Assembly (NCBI RefSeq): GCF_000276665.1
Contig: NW_004955402.1
Span: 6,784,869 to 6,848,868, forward strand
DNA: 64,000 nucleotides
Reading direction: 5' to 3'
Source of the DNA: Chinchilla lanigera
Lineage: Eukaryota > Chordata > Mammalia > Rodentia > Chinchillidae
Positions 1-12,978 of this stretch are shown piece by piece. A program made the translations under genes and the position numbers. Numbering within the stretch: the first letter of the stretch is position 1; every line of letters starts with the position of its first letter. Under the pieces are notes generated by a model. It did no database searches. It had not been told where the DNA came from and was given only the letters and a program-made list of their open reading frames with translations.

Positions 1-3000
1 TCCAGAGACCGTGCTTTTAGGGTGATAGTGAAGTCCAGAGATTCATTTTACAAGGGGTATCCTCAGAGACCTGCACTGGGTTTGGCTTAGCCCTGGGCTG
101 AAGACCCCAAAGACTAAATAAAACTCTGTGTTTCTGAAGGGTTATGTTGTCCTGGAGCCCAGCTGGCATTGCCACAGTGTTTGCAGACATCAGCAGGCCT
201 GGGGCCACCCACTCAGTGGCCTGTTCCCAGCCTATCTTAGACCATCTCCAGTACCTCGTGGCCCGTGCTGGGCTGTGAGTGATGCTTGTGCCCTGGGTGC
301 CCATGGTCACAGGAGCTGCCTGAACGAGAACACTGATGTAGCATGTTATCCTTCACAGACACAGGTTACTTAAGGGGTTCACTCCCATTTAAAATAAATG
401 TTGTGCTTATGCAGCCATTCCCTCCCTTAAGACCAGGATGGCAAGTGAAAAACAACAGACACAAGCCTAAATTCCCCATGGTTTCTCTGATATAAGAAAC
501 CTAAAGTAGAAATAAATTAAAGGACAGAAGAGAGACCCTTTGCAAAGAGGAAGGGGAACCCAGAGATGAGGAGAGGGGAAGAAGAGGGAGGGTGAAGCAA
601 GAATAAGGATGTGTTATGTGCTGGAGCAGCCCCCTGTGAGGAATGCCATCGTTGTGTACTGCAAATGCACCAACAAAAAACAAAACTTTAAAAATACAAA
701 AAGTGCATCCCCTCAACTCACATGGAGATGTGAAGGCAACCAAAGGAAATTCTCACCAGAGTAAGGTCAAGAAGGACATTTCTCCCTCCAGCCCAGAGTT
801 GAGGGCTCAATGAACGGTATTTCCTACAAAGCCAGTCCGTCTCTGTGGGACATCATGCGCATCATTCACAAAGGCCAATTTCCAGGTTCCTAGGATCAAC
901 TCTTTTGGTTTGGGACTTTGTTTCCAAACAATTCTAAAAATACAGATGTTCATAATGATACTGCCTCTGCCACTCCGTAGTGCTGTTTTTCTACCAAGGC
1001 ATCCAGTGGAAAACCAAACACCAAGTTCAAGGTCAGAGGCAGCTACTGTAAAAGGGTCTCACTGGAAATGTTTTTCCATGATAAAGTCACGTTACTCCAA
1101 AAGGAACACTTCAGTCGAGGAGCCTGCAGCCTGCTCCATAAGCCACCAAACAGCCCCACGCATGGGGCCAGGGTGCAGGCTGCATACTGCAGGGGTGGTT
1201 CTTCTTATACATCACCGTGTCTGAGGTCCAGCAGATGACACAGTATGACTCCTCAGAAGGGCGACACCTGCCCCAAACAGCCCAAGCACTGTTTTCCTGG
1301 TACATATTTGCAGCATGACTATTGTGCTAGTCTTACACAAACCCATATGTATGCACAAGTTGTATTTGTCCTGTTGCCTTAATTGTTTAGCCCCTAAAAC
1401 AAGGATTTGGACCAGATCCTACATAATGTTCTTTTTGAAAGACTCTTCCATATATTTATTTTACTTAGTGCGTGTTTGTAATACAGAACAGTGATGTCCG
1501 CATTGGAGAACTGGTACGTGCATCTATAACAGATCTTGGTCATTTTCAGTCTCTTTACCCCTCTGTCCTTTTCCTCCTCGGATTCCCTTCCTTCTCCTCT
1601 GAGTCTAAATAATAATTTTTAAATACTGCTAGATAGATTTCTAAAATAGGAATGGGTTCCTGCAGTCCAAGGAGATCTGATGTTTATGTTCCCAGTGGGC
1701 ATTCCCTTCCACTGGGTTTGCTGTCTGCTCCTTCAACAGGGAATAGAAAGATGTATACGGTGGGGTCTGGCCCTCCTAGAGCCTGCAGTTTGAAAATGAA
1801 AATGAGCACTGGGGGAACATTAACGGGCCATCTTGAATGTCCTGTGCCCCCTTGATTGGTTCTCCAAAGTCACTGAGCTCACAGAGGCTTTGAGGGAACA
1901 GCAGGAGCAGGTGGACATGGCCAGAGTCCTCCCAGCAAGGCCTGCAGGGCATTACCTGCCAGGCCAGGGTTCTGGTTTCTGCCTGGAAGGAAGTAGAGGC
2001 CATTTGTGCAGGGAAGGGACATGGTCAGATTTGGAGCATGGAAAGGACAACGTGGAGGAATGAAGGAGGAGGTCCTGTGGGAAGAAGTCCTTGGACACCA
2101 TCTCTGACTGACTCTCTCCTTGGCCTTTGCTGAGGTTATTGGTGCCCACAGTCCCAAAGGTGGGACTCAGTTACTTGGAACTCCCACACCTGAAAAAGCA
2201 GCTTCCAGAGGCCAAATTCCTGTTTCTTCTAACCCTGACCCAGTCTAGCCTCACACCCTCATGGTGGAGCCTCCTGCATCCCAAAGGCATCCTGCTCCTC
2301 TCCTCCAGTCTGGGTATCCACCGGAACTCGGGTTCCAGCAAGCCGATGCGCTTCCGCTCCTTTTGTTCCATATGTCCAGCCTGTACCCAGCACTGGCATT
2401 GGGCTGGTTGTAAGCAAACAAATCTTCTCCTGAGTTTTCCTGCAGGGATAACAGAATAGCATGCAAGTAACTCCTCTCCAGGGGTCAGCGCTTCAAAGGG
2501 CCTGAACTGCTATTCCCAAGGCCCTGATGCTGTCGGTCCAAGGATCTCAGCTGGAGACAGGAGAGATAGTAGGGTTCTTGAGAAGGGCCACATGAGATCT
2601 CCTAACAAGTTCAGATACTGGCACTGACAGAACATTACAAGGCGCCTCCAGCTTCCAGCAAAATACGGGAGAGAAACCGTGATGTCACCGATGAGCTTGG
2701 GTGTAACTCGGAAGTAGCTTTCCTCAGGGCACTAAACACTGTGACTGTTCACCACTGCATCTTCAACTTTTTTTTTTTTTTTTGGTTTGCAAAGTTCACA
2801 TTCTTACTGAAAAATATTTTCCTTCTTAATTTGTATCTTCAGGTTTGTTTTTCATTTTGCTTTGTTTTGGTTCCATTTGATTTTGTATCCATGCAATGAC
2901 CTACAGGAATTTTAAGAGTTGAAGCCAAAGTAAACCTTGATAAAAGGGCTTGGGTTAAATAATTCTAAAGGGCTTTCCTCATCTGCGAGATACAGAATGC

Positions 3001-4284
3001 TGACACTGTTTGAAACAAGTGACGTGGCTGACAGCTAGCCTGGCAAGAGAGCTCTTGCAATGCACGGAGCTAGATTTTCCTAAACAATCTTCCCCAGGGG
3101 AAAGAAAGAGAAACAATACGTGGCTGAGCGCAAGTGAGCAGAAGGCAGGCGAGGGAAGATGCTCTCTTTCCAGTTGGCATGAGTGGACCCGGGATGATGC
3201 TGGACAGTGACCGTGATGAGGACCTTTCTCAAAATCTGGCCAAACCTGGCCGCGTGTGCAGTGTGAAGGGAACCCGACGTAGGACAACAACAGCCCACGT
3301 GTGGATTCTTATTTTCCAAGCAGAAATGGTTTTCCCAAGTCTGAAGTGCACTGCGTTCCTTCAGGCAGCCTCGTTTTAACAGTCCCCTCTCCGTCCACAC
3401 CATTTCCCATCCAGCTCACACGCACTGTCCCACACTCGCCCCGGGGGGTCCACAGCTCCGTCTGCTCAAGCCCAGATCTGCTCGATGGAACTTCAGGCTG
3501 CCTGCTTACTTGGCTGGAAGAGGAAGCTTCCAATCCTCCTTCAGTGGAATTTTGTTTTGACACAGATTTTGGTGAAGGAAGCAATGCCCTCGGGGGTCAT
3601 GGGCAAAGCTGCCCCGGGCAGGGGTGCTCTATGGAGTCTCAGTTGATCGCTGCTCGTCAGACGGGGCCCAGGGAAGGTTTTTGTGTGGTTTTTTTTCCCT
3701 CCCTCATTTCTTTCACTTGGCTGGTGGGTCTTTACTTACAACTGCAGCCTCAGGTGCCTCCCTGAACTAGGAGCGTGGCCCCTGTGCCAGCACAAGCAGA
3801 TGGCAAGGGGAAGCAGCCAGCTGAAACGAGAAGAGGTGTGGAGACAGAAACACATTCTGTGTAAAGCAGTGTCGATTCTTCAGGGTTCTCACATCTTTTT
3901 TGCTTTGAGTGACCTACCTAAAAGTGGATGTAGAGGTGTATATTCAGCACAAGTACACATCTCTGGAATACATGTCTTCATGGTTTCAATTATTGTCTTA
4001 TTGGATTATAATGGATGAGTAATTAGATTTTATCTAACGTTGGAATGCGTGATTTTTCTCCAGTGTCTTCTTTTTATCAAGCTGATAAAGTTGATTTAAA
4101 TTAAAACACATTCTGTGACTGCACAGTTGTGACAACAGAGCCACAGGGCTGCAGCGCCCGAGGACATCTGCAAGTTCCCCCCTCCGGAGCTTGGGCTGTG
4201 TACAGTTTATGCAGCCATGTGCTGCACCTGGGCAATGCCCCATCGCTGTGTTGAGTGACAGAGGCAAATGTGTCATGGGCAGTG
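1..4284. other. Non-coding sequence upstream of DLGAP1 coding start
   Basis: I see no recognisable gene, RNA gene or confident repeat here. A poly-T run sits at about 2768-2783. Around 3120-3500 the sequence is richer in CpG than its surroundings but lacks any exon-like frame I can name. Because the long-isoform coding exon at 24254 opens at a splice acceptor, this stretch is either 5' intron or sequence upstream of DLGAP1; the window cannot decide. Confidence 0.5.
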
Positions 4285-4445
4285 TTGCGGTGCATTGTCT
4301 GGGCTCTGAGGTCTGATTTCCTAGATCAGCTCTGAGTGAACTGTTTAACTTTTCTACCTCATTTCCTCCTCTGGGAAAGGAAGATAGTAAGAGGGCCTAC
4401 TTTATAGAGCTGCTGTGATATTTAAGTGAGGTGAAACAAAGTCCT
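4285..4445 (+). repeat. MIR SINE fragment
   Basis: The segment has the MIR core and 3' pattern: a pyrimidine-rich 'cctcatttcctc' block, a purine block with 'agatagtaag', then 'gagctgctgtgatatttaa' and a short tail. It is old and diverged, as expected for MIR in any placental mammal. Confidence 0.6.
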
Positions 4446-5237
4446 GGGGGCAAGCTTCATCACAAAGATATCTATTTTCCTAAAATTTTCTAGACTATAT
4501 TAATTGGTGTGAACATTACTAAAGTTTTTCAATTTAAAAAAAGGCCAATATTTTTGTAAAATTTTCAATGCCTCCAAATCAGTGGAAGACATATATAGAT
4601 ATAAAGATATTTGATATAAAGAGCTTATAAAAGACTGCTTACAGAAGGTGTTTAGCATGTCATCCTCTATGAAATTATATAGCGCAATTACTCTCATTAT
4701 ATACATAATACATATGTTAGCATCTGTATTCCAACACAAGAGCACAATTTCCACAAATACATGGACTTTGAGTTGTGGTCACTAAGGGGTCCCTGGTCCG
4801 TAGAACTGTACCTGTCACATAGTACATTCCCAATATGTATTATTGGGGGGAAATGGGACAAATATGTTGGTGTAGGTGGTGCTTTTACTAGCTCTTGTAG
4901 ATAACTGAGATACTACTGTCTATAAGGGCTCCATTGGCAGAGCATACACACGTCCCAATGGTGGAGACAAGGAGATGTAAGCAGCTGAAGGCTTACACTT
5001 AGCATCATTCTCAGGCTGACATCTTTGGATGGCATCAAATTGCTGAACTATAAACAGGATTTCAGAACCACCACTTCTTGGCCTGATGTATATGCATTGA
5101 GTCACACCCAGGGCATTTCTTCAGGGTTCAAGGTACAGGGATCATCTTGTGTCCAAAGACCATGATATGACAGCCTATTATACAGTTGAAATATACAATG
5201 AATATTTAAATTTTGTTGAATTATTAAAGTTAAGGGC
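4446..5237. other. AT-rich unique sequence
   Basis: No gene or known repeat recognised. The composition is AT-rich, and the open frames are short and lack coding features. Confidence 0.4.
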
Positions 5238-5640
5238 TTTCATAATCTCCCTCAAAAAAACCCTCACTTCAAACGCACCTATCCCATCATTCTTGACACT
5301 TTCTGAAGCAGATCTGGAAGTTCTTTTTCATGAGTGTCTATGAGATGTGATCAAAAGTACAGTGAATATTGCTGCTGCCAAATGCCTTCAGTGGGAGGGC
5401 AGGCTCATAAAAACACTGTATTGTGTCCTTACCCACTTTATCCACTGGGTCTGACACTGTGCAACTTTAGCTCTTCCAGATAGTGTGAAAATTACCATGA
5501 AAGGTAAATGTCTTGAAAGGGTGCAGGACGCAAGGCAACTATGAGAGTATGACTACAGACAAAAGAGGTCTTCCAGAAGCACTTGAGAAAGAGGCAGAAA
5601 TGATGGGGTGTGTTCAAAGAGAGAGGAAAGATTTTGAATT
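5238..5640. mobile_element. Palindromic mariner-derived element, copy A
   Basis: The left part (about 5238-5345) reverse-complemented resembles the right part (about 5540-5640). Both carry a 'cttccaga' block followed by a purine-rich stretch and a 'tgatgggg/tgggat' block, then a terminal 'ttcaaa' segment. On the + strand the right arm resembles the C-terminal end of a mariner transposase, with stops. The same inverted architecture recurs at 55999-56424, which makes it a repeat family rather than chance. It is non-autonomous and decayed. Confidence 0.6.
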
Positions 5641-6196
5641 TTTCAATCACATCTCACATATGTGACGAATAGCTGGAAGAGTTTGAAGGCTCCAAGCACA
5701 AAGCAGTGATAGGAAACAGCAGCACTGATTACCCTGCTTTGACCATTTACATTGTGTTCATATTGAGAGTGCAGGATGTTATCTCATAAAGAGCTTTACT
5801 TAAAATAATAATAATTTTAAAAGCTAAAAGAGCAATGTGATGAAGTACGGTAGTATTAGCTCCTTTTCTGTTTTCCTTTTAGCATCTAAACTTTTCCTTA
5901 ACATCCAAAAGGCAGTAGCACTCCAGCAGGGCGGGCAGCCGCTGTGCTGGCTTCCAGAGCCCACAGGAAACCCACTGAGCATGTGCTTTGTCTCCACTGC
6001 TGGCTTCGGGTCCTGGTGTGGCTGCTTCAGTAGGCAAATTCCTGGGCAGCTATTTAACTTTTGTGAACCTGTTTCTCATTGTGGCAAAACAAGAAGTCAT
6101 GCCGAGCTTGGGAGGGTTAGAAGTAATGCATGACAAGTTCCTGGTACTTAGTAGTCCTATAATAAAGCAAAGCTTGAATTTCACTGGATTCAAGAA
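5641..6196. other. Unique non-coding sequence
   Basis: No recognised gene or repeat. The 98-codon frame at 5837-6133 shows no motif and is not supported as coding. Confidence 0.4.
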
Positions 6197-6388
6197 TGCC
6201 AGGACATGATGGTGCACATGTGTAACCCCGGCAGTATGTGAGGCTGAAGCAGGAGAATCTCAAAGTACAGTCCAACCTGGGCAATTTAGGAACTCAGTGA
6301 GATCCCACCCCCAGAAATAGGCTGGGGTTGTAGATCAGTGTCAAGACCCTGGGTTCAATGTCCAAGTTCCACAAGTAGAAAAAGAAAA
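6197..6388 (+). repeat. B1-ID fused SINE
   Basis: A 7SL-derived B1 half ('gatggtgcacatgtgtaacc', 'gaggctgaagcaggagaat', 'ccaacctgggcaa') is followed directly by an ID-type tRNA-derived half ('ggctggggttgtagatca', 'ccctgggttcaat') and an A-rich tail. This dimer architecture is known from squirrels and dormice. It is diverged. Confidence 0.8.
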
Positions 6389-8640
6389 GCAGCTATCTAA
6401 TTTTATAGGTTATTAAGTGACCCTACGCCCACTGTATATAGAAAGAGAAGTTTTTCCTGAGGATACCAGCTGGCTAGCTGCCATGTTCTAACCAAAACAT
6501 CCTATCTGTAGAGAAATTGGGGTGTTTTCTGCAGTGGTTTCCTCAATAGCTGCCATGGCCGCTCAGGAGTCTCCAGCTGCCTAAGAATATGAAGAGGAGG
6601 AGGAAGCGTCATTGTCATCCTTGGCCTCGCAGCTTCCTTGCGGGTGGAGGAGGCAGTGAAGGTGACTTCAGTGATACACCTTGGTCTCTGATCAAATGCT
6701 CTGGGTCAGCACAGGGTCTCAGCTCATGCAGTGCCTACACAAATTCACATTACACACAGTACAAAGATCATCCTTGTATTTATAGATTAACACATTTTTT
6801 ACATGGAAATGTCTCCTTTCTTAAGCCCGAGACTTCCTTCCATGTGTGGACTTGGCCAGCATTGACTGAGTGCAGGCTGAGTCTGGAGAACTTGCCCAGG
6901 AAATGCTGGTAGGCAGGTGCAGTTGACCGGGGTGTGCCCTACGGAAGATGTGGCCCACTGGGGGCATCTGCCCGTGAGGGGCGAGGGGCGGTAGGGATGT
7001 GCAGGGCCCCACGGAAGCATCAGCGTGGCCCTGGGAGAGAATACTGAGGCCTGTGCTGCCCCTGCCTACTGGATTCAACAAAGCCTGCCCCCCAAAAGTA
7101 ACAGCTGGGCTGGGGAGTGAAGGAAAAGCATGTGTTGAACCTACTGGAGAAAAACACAATGTGTGTTCTGGGAAGAATCACAGATGTGAGAAACAGACTC
7201 CAGTTCAGAAGTTCTCAAAGTGTGCCTGGCCCCCAAGACATCCAGGGACTCCATGGGTGAGTCCAGCAGTCTGGCCCTGAACAGGCCACCCTGCTAATTT
7301 TGTTGCTCACTCAAGTTTGAGAACTACTCTGACGATCAAGTGAAGGCATCCAGTGAAGGAAAGGTATATATTAACAAAACATTCATGTTTTACGTGATCT
7401 AGAGCTGTCTGGATAGATGGCAATTTGCCGCCTCTACTATAATTTGTTTCCACAAAGGATTTCGGTGACTTACAATATCACATATATCATGAAAAGGAAT
7501 GCAGTGAGGAGCTAAGGGAAATATAATGAAAGTAGAGTATAAACAATAATAATACTAATAATAATGATAACAACAACAATAACAGAACCTTTACTCTTTT
7601 ACCATAAATTCCTCAAGTGTTGTGTGACATCCACCCCAGGGGAGCACATGCTGGCTGCTGTGAAAGCATACCCTTGTGACAAGAGTAATGTAGATATCCC
7701 CAGGATAGAAGGCAGACGTTAGCACGTGATTTTGCTAGCCCTGAAACCTGAGGGGGACTTGTCCCACGGCACCTTTCTTATGTTACCCTTTCAAGTCTAC
7801 CATCTTCAAGTGACCACAGCACAGTGAAAGGCAAGGCCAGTGTGAATGCGTTCATGCAGGCTGGGGCTTAATATCTAAGAGCAGTGCAGTGGAAGGAACC
7901 CAGCAGAAGGACAAAGAGCAAGGTCCAGCTTGTGGCTCTCAGGCATCTGATGATGCCAGCAGAAGAGCATCATCAAAGACTAGATAATGTCGAAGGGGCT
8001 GCCTTCAAAGAGCCAGAAGAGAGATGCAGTGTTTAGAGCTGAACAGAATGTAAAGTAGGCACTGCATACCCTGCTCAGAGCCTCACCTTTGACCACTGTG
8101 CTGCTCTGAACCAGCTCAGCCTCCTAAACTGAGATGTCTTAGCACTCCTTAATTTTTGCATCATCTGGACCAAACTTTCTCACTTGGCAAATTCCATATG
8201 CAACGTGTACCACACAGTCTAGTGTTTGATTAGATTCCGACTTGTGTTATTTTCTGACTGTTCAGGTTGATGTGATTGATTTTCTCAACTAGATTGTAAA
8301 TTAGATATGGCTTGTGATTTCCATGTTTCCTTCAGCAGGGAATATTTGAGGAGGAGACTAGGTTCATACCTATTCAAGAAATAGAAGTAAAAACTTGCTA
8401 AGAGGGCAGGGTAGGCATATTTAGAGACACAAAGAAAAAGCAACAAGAAGAATGATGCACATAGAAGAATACAAGAAGTCTGGGAATACTGAACCATGGG
8501 GTGAAAGAGTGAAGACACAGATCACAGATGGCCCACCTTTGGGTCATATTGAAAGGTTTAGATTATTTCATAAGGCTGCAGGGCTCTGGGAAGAATGTAA
8601 AGCTAATGGATGGTATGATATGATAACAAAGATGATACTC
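6389..8640. other. Unique non-coding sequence with an AAT/AAC microsatellite
   Basis: No gene recognised. An imperfect (AAT)n/(AAC)n run lies at about 7543-7583. The frames at 6589-6912 and 6821-7159 show no domain features and are treated as chance. Confidence 0.4.
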
Positions 8641-9108
8641 GTTATGGCTTATATCTAGATGTCCACTCAAAGCCTTGTGCACTCATGGGTGGGGCTTTTA
8701 GGAGGTAGCTGGATCATGGTTGTGTGATGCTAGTTTAGGGTGTGTGATACTTTGACTCATGGTGTGTGATAACTAAATGGGTTTAGGATGGTTCTATGTG
8801 TGGATAATGGAAGCCACACCCTGGATGTCGGTGGCAGCAATCCATAGGTTTGTAGCCTGAATGCAACATAAAGGGACAGAAGTTAGCAGACTTGCTTACC
8901 ACTGCTGCTGCTTGCTGCCTGCTGCCATTTGCCTGCCACGCCATGAACTGTTTCTCCTCTGTGATACTCCTTTGCCATGAAACTATACCTTGGATGCAGC
9001 TGATGGTGGACTGAAACCTCTATAAACTGTGATCTAAATAAACCTTCCTTCCTTTCATTTGTGAATGTCAAGTATTTTGCCCTAGCAATGAGAAAAATAA
9101 CTAAGACA
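8641..9108 (+). mobile_element. MaLR-type solo LTR
   Basis: The segment opens with 'gttatggctta' and ends with '...aataactaagaca'. Inside are the MaLR hallmarks 'gactgaaacctctataaac', the polyadenylation signal 'aataaacc' and 'tcaagtattttgccctagcaat'. It is related to the rodent MT/ORR1/MLT1 group of ERVL-MaLR LTRs. No internal region is attached, so it is a solo LTR. Confidence 0.8.
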
Positions 9109-9137
9109 ACGTTACAAATTGTACTGTGATGGAAAAC

Positions 9138-9175
9138 GTGTGTGTGTGTGTGTGTGTGTGTGCATGTATACATGC

Positions 9176-9210
<35 letters not shown>
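9138..9210 (+). repeat. (GT)n microsatellite, interrupted
   Basis: Two GT tracts are separated by 'gcatgtatacatgcacat'. The interruption is itself palindromic around 'tgcatgtatacatgca'. A Thr-His open frame on the minus strand is a by-product of this repeat. Confidence 0.95.
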
Positions 9211-9211
<1 letters not shown>

Positions 9212-11252
9212 GAAGCAAAGGCAATGTCAATAAAGCTTAATAGTTAAGAGCATGCTGGGGTCAAAATTTACTTCTATTCCCTTTAATGATTTGATCAATC
9301 TTCATCTGGTAATCTGAGCAACTTCTTTGAAGAGAACAATATGTAATATAACAACCACTGTTAATCCCTATCATTTGGTTTGAAACCCCATATCATTTTT
9401 AATGTCCTTGCATTGTTTTGTGTGTTTTTCTATTGCTCTTTTTTTGTACTATGTTCTTTAAAATGAAAATTTAAAAATAAATAAAAGAAATTTACTACCT
9501 GTATGATCACAGACAAGTTATTTAGATTTTTTAAATCTGTTTTTTTATACAGACAATATAGTAATCTTTCCTGTTCATAGCTTCTTCTTCTGTGCTTTCC
9601 TTTACCCATGGTCAACAATGATCTGAAAATATTAAATGGAAAATTCTGTACATGAACAATTCATGGTTTTTCATTTGTGTGCTGCTCTAAAGAGTGTGAT
9701 GAAAGCTCTTCCAACCCTGCTGTGTCCTTTTCAGGATATGAATGGTCCCTTTGCCCAGTGTATGCATGTGGTAGATGCAACCTGCCTGTTCATCTCCTGG
9801 TAGCTGTCTCAGTTATCCAACCAACTGCGAGGGTACAACTATGCCTCTGCTCAAGTAATCCTTATTTTATTTAATCATGGCCCTTAGGCACAAAAGTTCT
9901 TTGTTATCAATTCTGATATACAATAAAGAAGTCTTAAAGTGCTTCCTTTAAGTGACAAGTTGAAAGTTCTCAATAAAGATAGAAAAAAGGCATATGGTAA
10001 GCTTACTTAAAAGGGTACATTATTGTTTTAATCTCTTACTTTGCATAATTTATGTTTAACTTTGTCATAGATAAGTCTGAGTAGGAAAAAAACAGTATAC
10101 ATAGGGCTTGGTACTATGTATTGGAGGTTTCAGGCATCTATAGAGGTCTTATAGAATGTGTCCTCTGTGGATAAAGGGAACATAGTCATGTTCCTACCAC
10201 AGAGGATTATTTGTGAATGAAGTATGAGATGATGCATTTCAAGGGGTCCACATGTGCCTGGCACCTAGGTGGTCACGTTTATGAAGATGACAATTGCTAG
10301 AGACATGGAGGCCATTCCTTTTTTATTCACTTCTGTTTCTTGGTTACTGTCATTCTCTTTCTAACCAAGTCACTGATGAGAAATAATAAGTGAGTTCAGG
10401 GGCTTGGCATAGCAGGAGAACCAGGATACAATTCCTAATTAGCTTTGGGGCTAGAGCTAAGATTGGACACTGGGAATTGGTCATGGCACCCTTCCCGTCC
10501 CAGTGACACTCTGCAGAAACTGCAAGAAATCCAAAAGATGGAGGCATCCATCCTTGGTTTATATGTGCAGATGGGTGGTATGGAAGGGTCTTAGAGCAAG
10601 GGAACTGAGGGAGCTTATGAAACAAGATTTGACCTGCTGTGTCCCTTGCAGTAAGAGAGGAAGAGGGACCATGAGGGGCTTAAGGAACCAGAAAAAGAGA
10701 GGTGAAGAAGCAGCAAAGGGAAGAAGTCACCATTGGAGCCATCTAAAAGCTAAATGATAGTTTCATTAAAGAACCAGTGAATTAAATTCATGTGCATTGA
10801 TTTGATTTGCCTTCAAGCCAGGACACTGAAAGCATGTATTGACTCCAGCCTCACAGGCTAACACTCTATCTGTCAAAACTTTCGTCCAAGGACTTCAATC
10901 CTCAAATGTGTTCTTCTCTACCACAGCACATGTGCTTTCAGGAAGTTTACCGGTAGTGAATTCGTTTATTAAAATTTAAGACTGAGAGTATAAATCTTCA
11001 GGAGAAGAAAGACCTAAACGAAAAAATCTTAAAAACAGAGTTGCATTTATTGAGAAGCTATGATTGTAAATGAGGCACTTTTAAAATGATGGGAGGTTAA
11101 AAGTGGAAGGAAGGAGCAGTGTTTGAGGGCTCATGAAGCTAAATGCCACCAACACAACTATTGTGGAATCCAGGGAAGGCCGGACTGGATTCCACTGGAT
11201 GCTAAATATGGTGGTAGGGAGAGTCCACCCTTCTGCTGCCCTCCTTGTTACC
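9211..11252. other. Unique non-coding sequence
   Basis: No recognised gene or repeat. It is AT-rich to about 10.3 kb, then mixed. The frames at 10503-10757 and 11123-11452 have no support as genes; the second runs into the 5' LTR. Confidence 0.4.
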
Positions 11253-11256
11253 GTCT

Positions 11257-11568
11257 TATAACAGAAAATGCTCCCCCAGCCAGTGTACTTCAGTTTCCTA
11301 GTTGCCCGGGGAAGAGTTCCTGTTCCAGTTCCTGTTGCTCCTGTCTTTTAGAAATGGCTGGTCACTGTGATGCACATTGTATAAACCAATCCCCAATAGA
11401 CAAGCCATTCTGCCTCTGTTCTTCTGGCTTGCCTGTCCTGTATAAGCCCTAGACCACTAGAAATCAGGGCCTGATATTCTGTGAATAATCCTGATCAGTG
11501 CTGGTCAATATAAATAAATCTGCCTCCAAATCTTGGGTGTTGTTTTGGTGTTTCTGCTTGCCATTGTA
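11257..11568 (+). repeat. ERV 5' LTR
   Basis: The 5' LTR aligns along its length with 15229-15538. The canonical TG...CA ends have decayed to TA...TA. A TATAAG box is at 11441-11446 and an AATAAA signal at 11513-11518, spaced as in a retroviral promoter and R region. The leader after it contains a (GTCT)n run at about 11766-11794. I could not assign a primer-binding site to a tRNA. Confidence 0.9.
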
Positions 11569-12476
11569 TCTGGTGTGCTGCCTGGGAAGACTGACAGTGC
11601 TGACCTCTTTGGCTACCAATCATGGCCCTCGTGGACAGAGCAAGGACCTCTCCAGGTCCTGAAAGGAAGGTGCACCCTCGAGATTTCTCATCCCCTCAGA
11701 GGTCTGGAGGATTCCTGGATCCCCGTTTGAGCAGCTCACATCAGACCCCAAAGGGATGAAGACACAGTCTGTCTGTCTGTCTGTCTGTCTGCCTGATTCT
11801 GGTAAAACCCCCTAGTGGCGTCCCAGTTAGTCTGTTTGCCACTCCTGCTCAGCTCAGGCAGAAGGGGAGATTGATCACCTCTCAGTAGTCAGGACCGCCC
11901 CTAGGGGAAGCGGGTTGGAATGTTTTAACCTCTGAGTACCTTTTGAATGAATGTGTGAGTGAGTGGCCTGAACAGCATAAGCAACAGGCTGCTCCATCTG
12001 TGCTCCAAGACTGGGAAGCACTGGTCTCGGTGGCTCACTGGGCCTTCACCTGCAGTTCCATGGCAATCTACATAAGGCATAAAGGAGGCCTCAGACCCTC
12101 CTTAGCTAACTTGTGCCTAACTCCCCACAAGGGGCATAACCAGGCAGGCATCTGAATGGTCTCTCTCTGAGGGTCACCCACCCTTTGTTGCACCATCATT
12201 CAAGGACACAAAACACACACATAGGAAGTCAGAGATGGGAATTAATTAATTGCACAGTCCCTAACTACAGGTAAAAGAGCTTTTATGAAGTTAAAAATGA
12301 AAGCAACTGTTTCCTGCATCTCAAAGAAAAAAAGGCCCATTCTTCCTAAGAATTCCACCTTGGCAACCTCACTGGCCACAGCAATTTCTACCAACAACTA
12401 TAACTTCACTTCCACTCCCAACTTGTCTACTTCCAGCCAAATGAACTGGTTCCAGCTAGCCATTGCCTGCACTTAG

Positions 12477-12478
<2 letters not shown>

Positions 12479-12519
<41 letters not shown>
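12479..12519 (+). repeat. (CA)n microsatellite inside the ERV
   Basis: A pure CA dinucleotide run lies in the internal region, upstream of the protease remnant. It most likely arose after insertion. Confidence 0.95.
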
Positions 12520-12978
12520 AGAGATGTGTCTATTCTGGTCAAATGGCTTCATCTAACCCCCACTCAAGATGACTGCCAGCAATTCTGAGTTCCACATTTT
12601 GACTGAGGAAAATTGGACTGTCGGCCCGGATGAATGAGTTTCCATAGCCTTTCCAAAGGTCACCTTGCCTAAAAATAACCCAGTCAAGCACCTCTCAAAG
12701 ATATCAAGGGAGAGTAAAAAACCATTAACTACTGTTACCCAGAAACCTGATTTTTAAAAAAGGCACCTGATGTCTGTAAGAAAATCCAGTCTGATAAACG
12801 ACCATACCCTCTGGCTATGGCTTATAAGGACTATGGATACTAAAAAATAAAAAGATAAGTATTCTCCAAAGCTTCAATCTAGATCGGATGACAACACTTT
12901 CATTGCTCTGACAGGCTCAGACTAGGCCAGACTGGGCTCCCTTCCTCAACCGGGCCACTGGGAGTCCATGGTAACATT

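Noticed and set aside
1833..2063. Short frame with a charged, coiled-coil-like start (TELTEALREQQEQ)
   Set aside because: Only 76 codons, an opposing open frame overlaps it, no splice sites fit, and no family was recognised.
8883..9230. Thr-His-rich open frame on the minus strand
   Set aside because: By-product of the GT microsatellite and the MaLR LTR.
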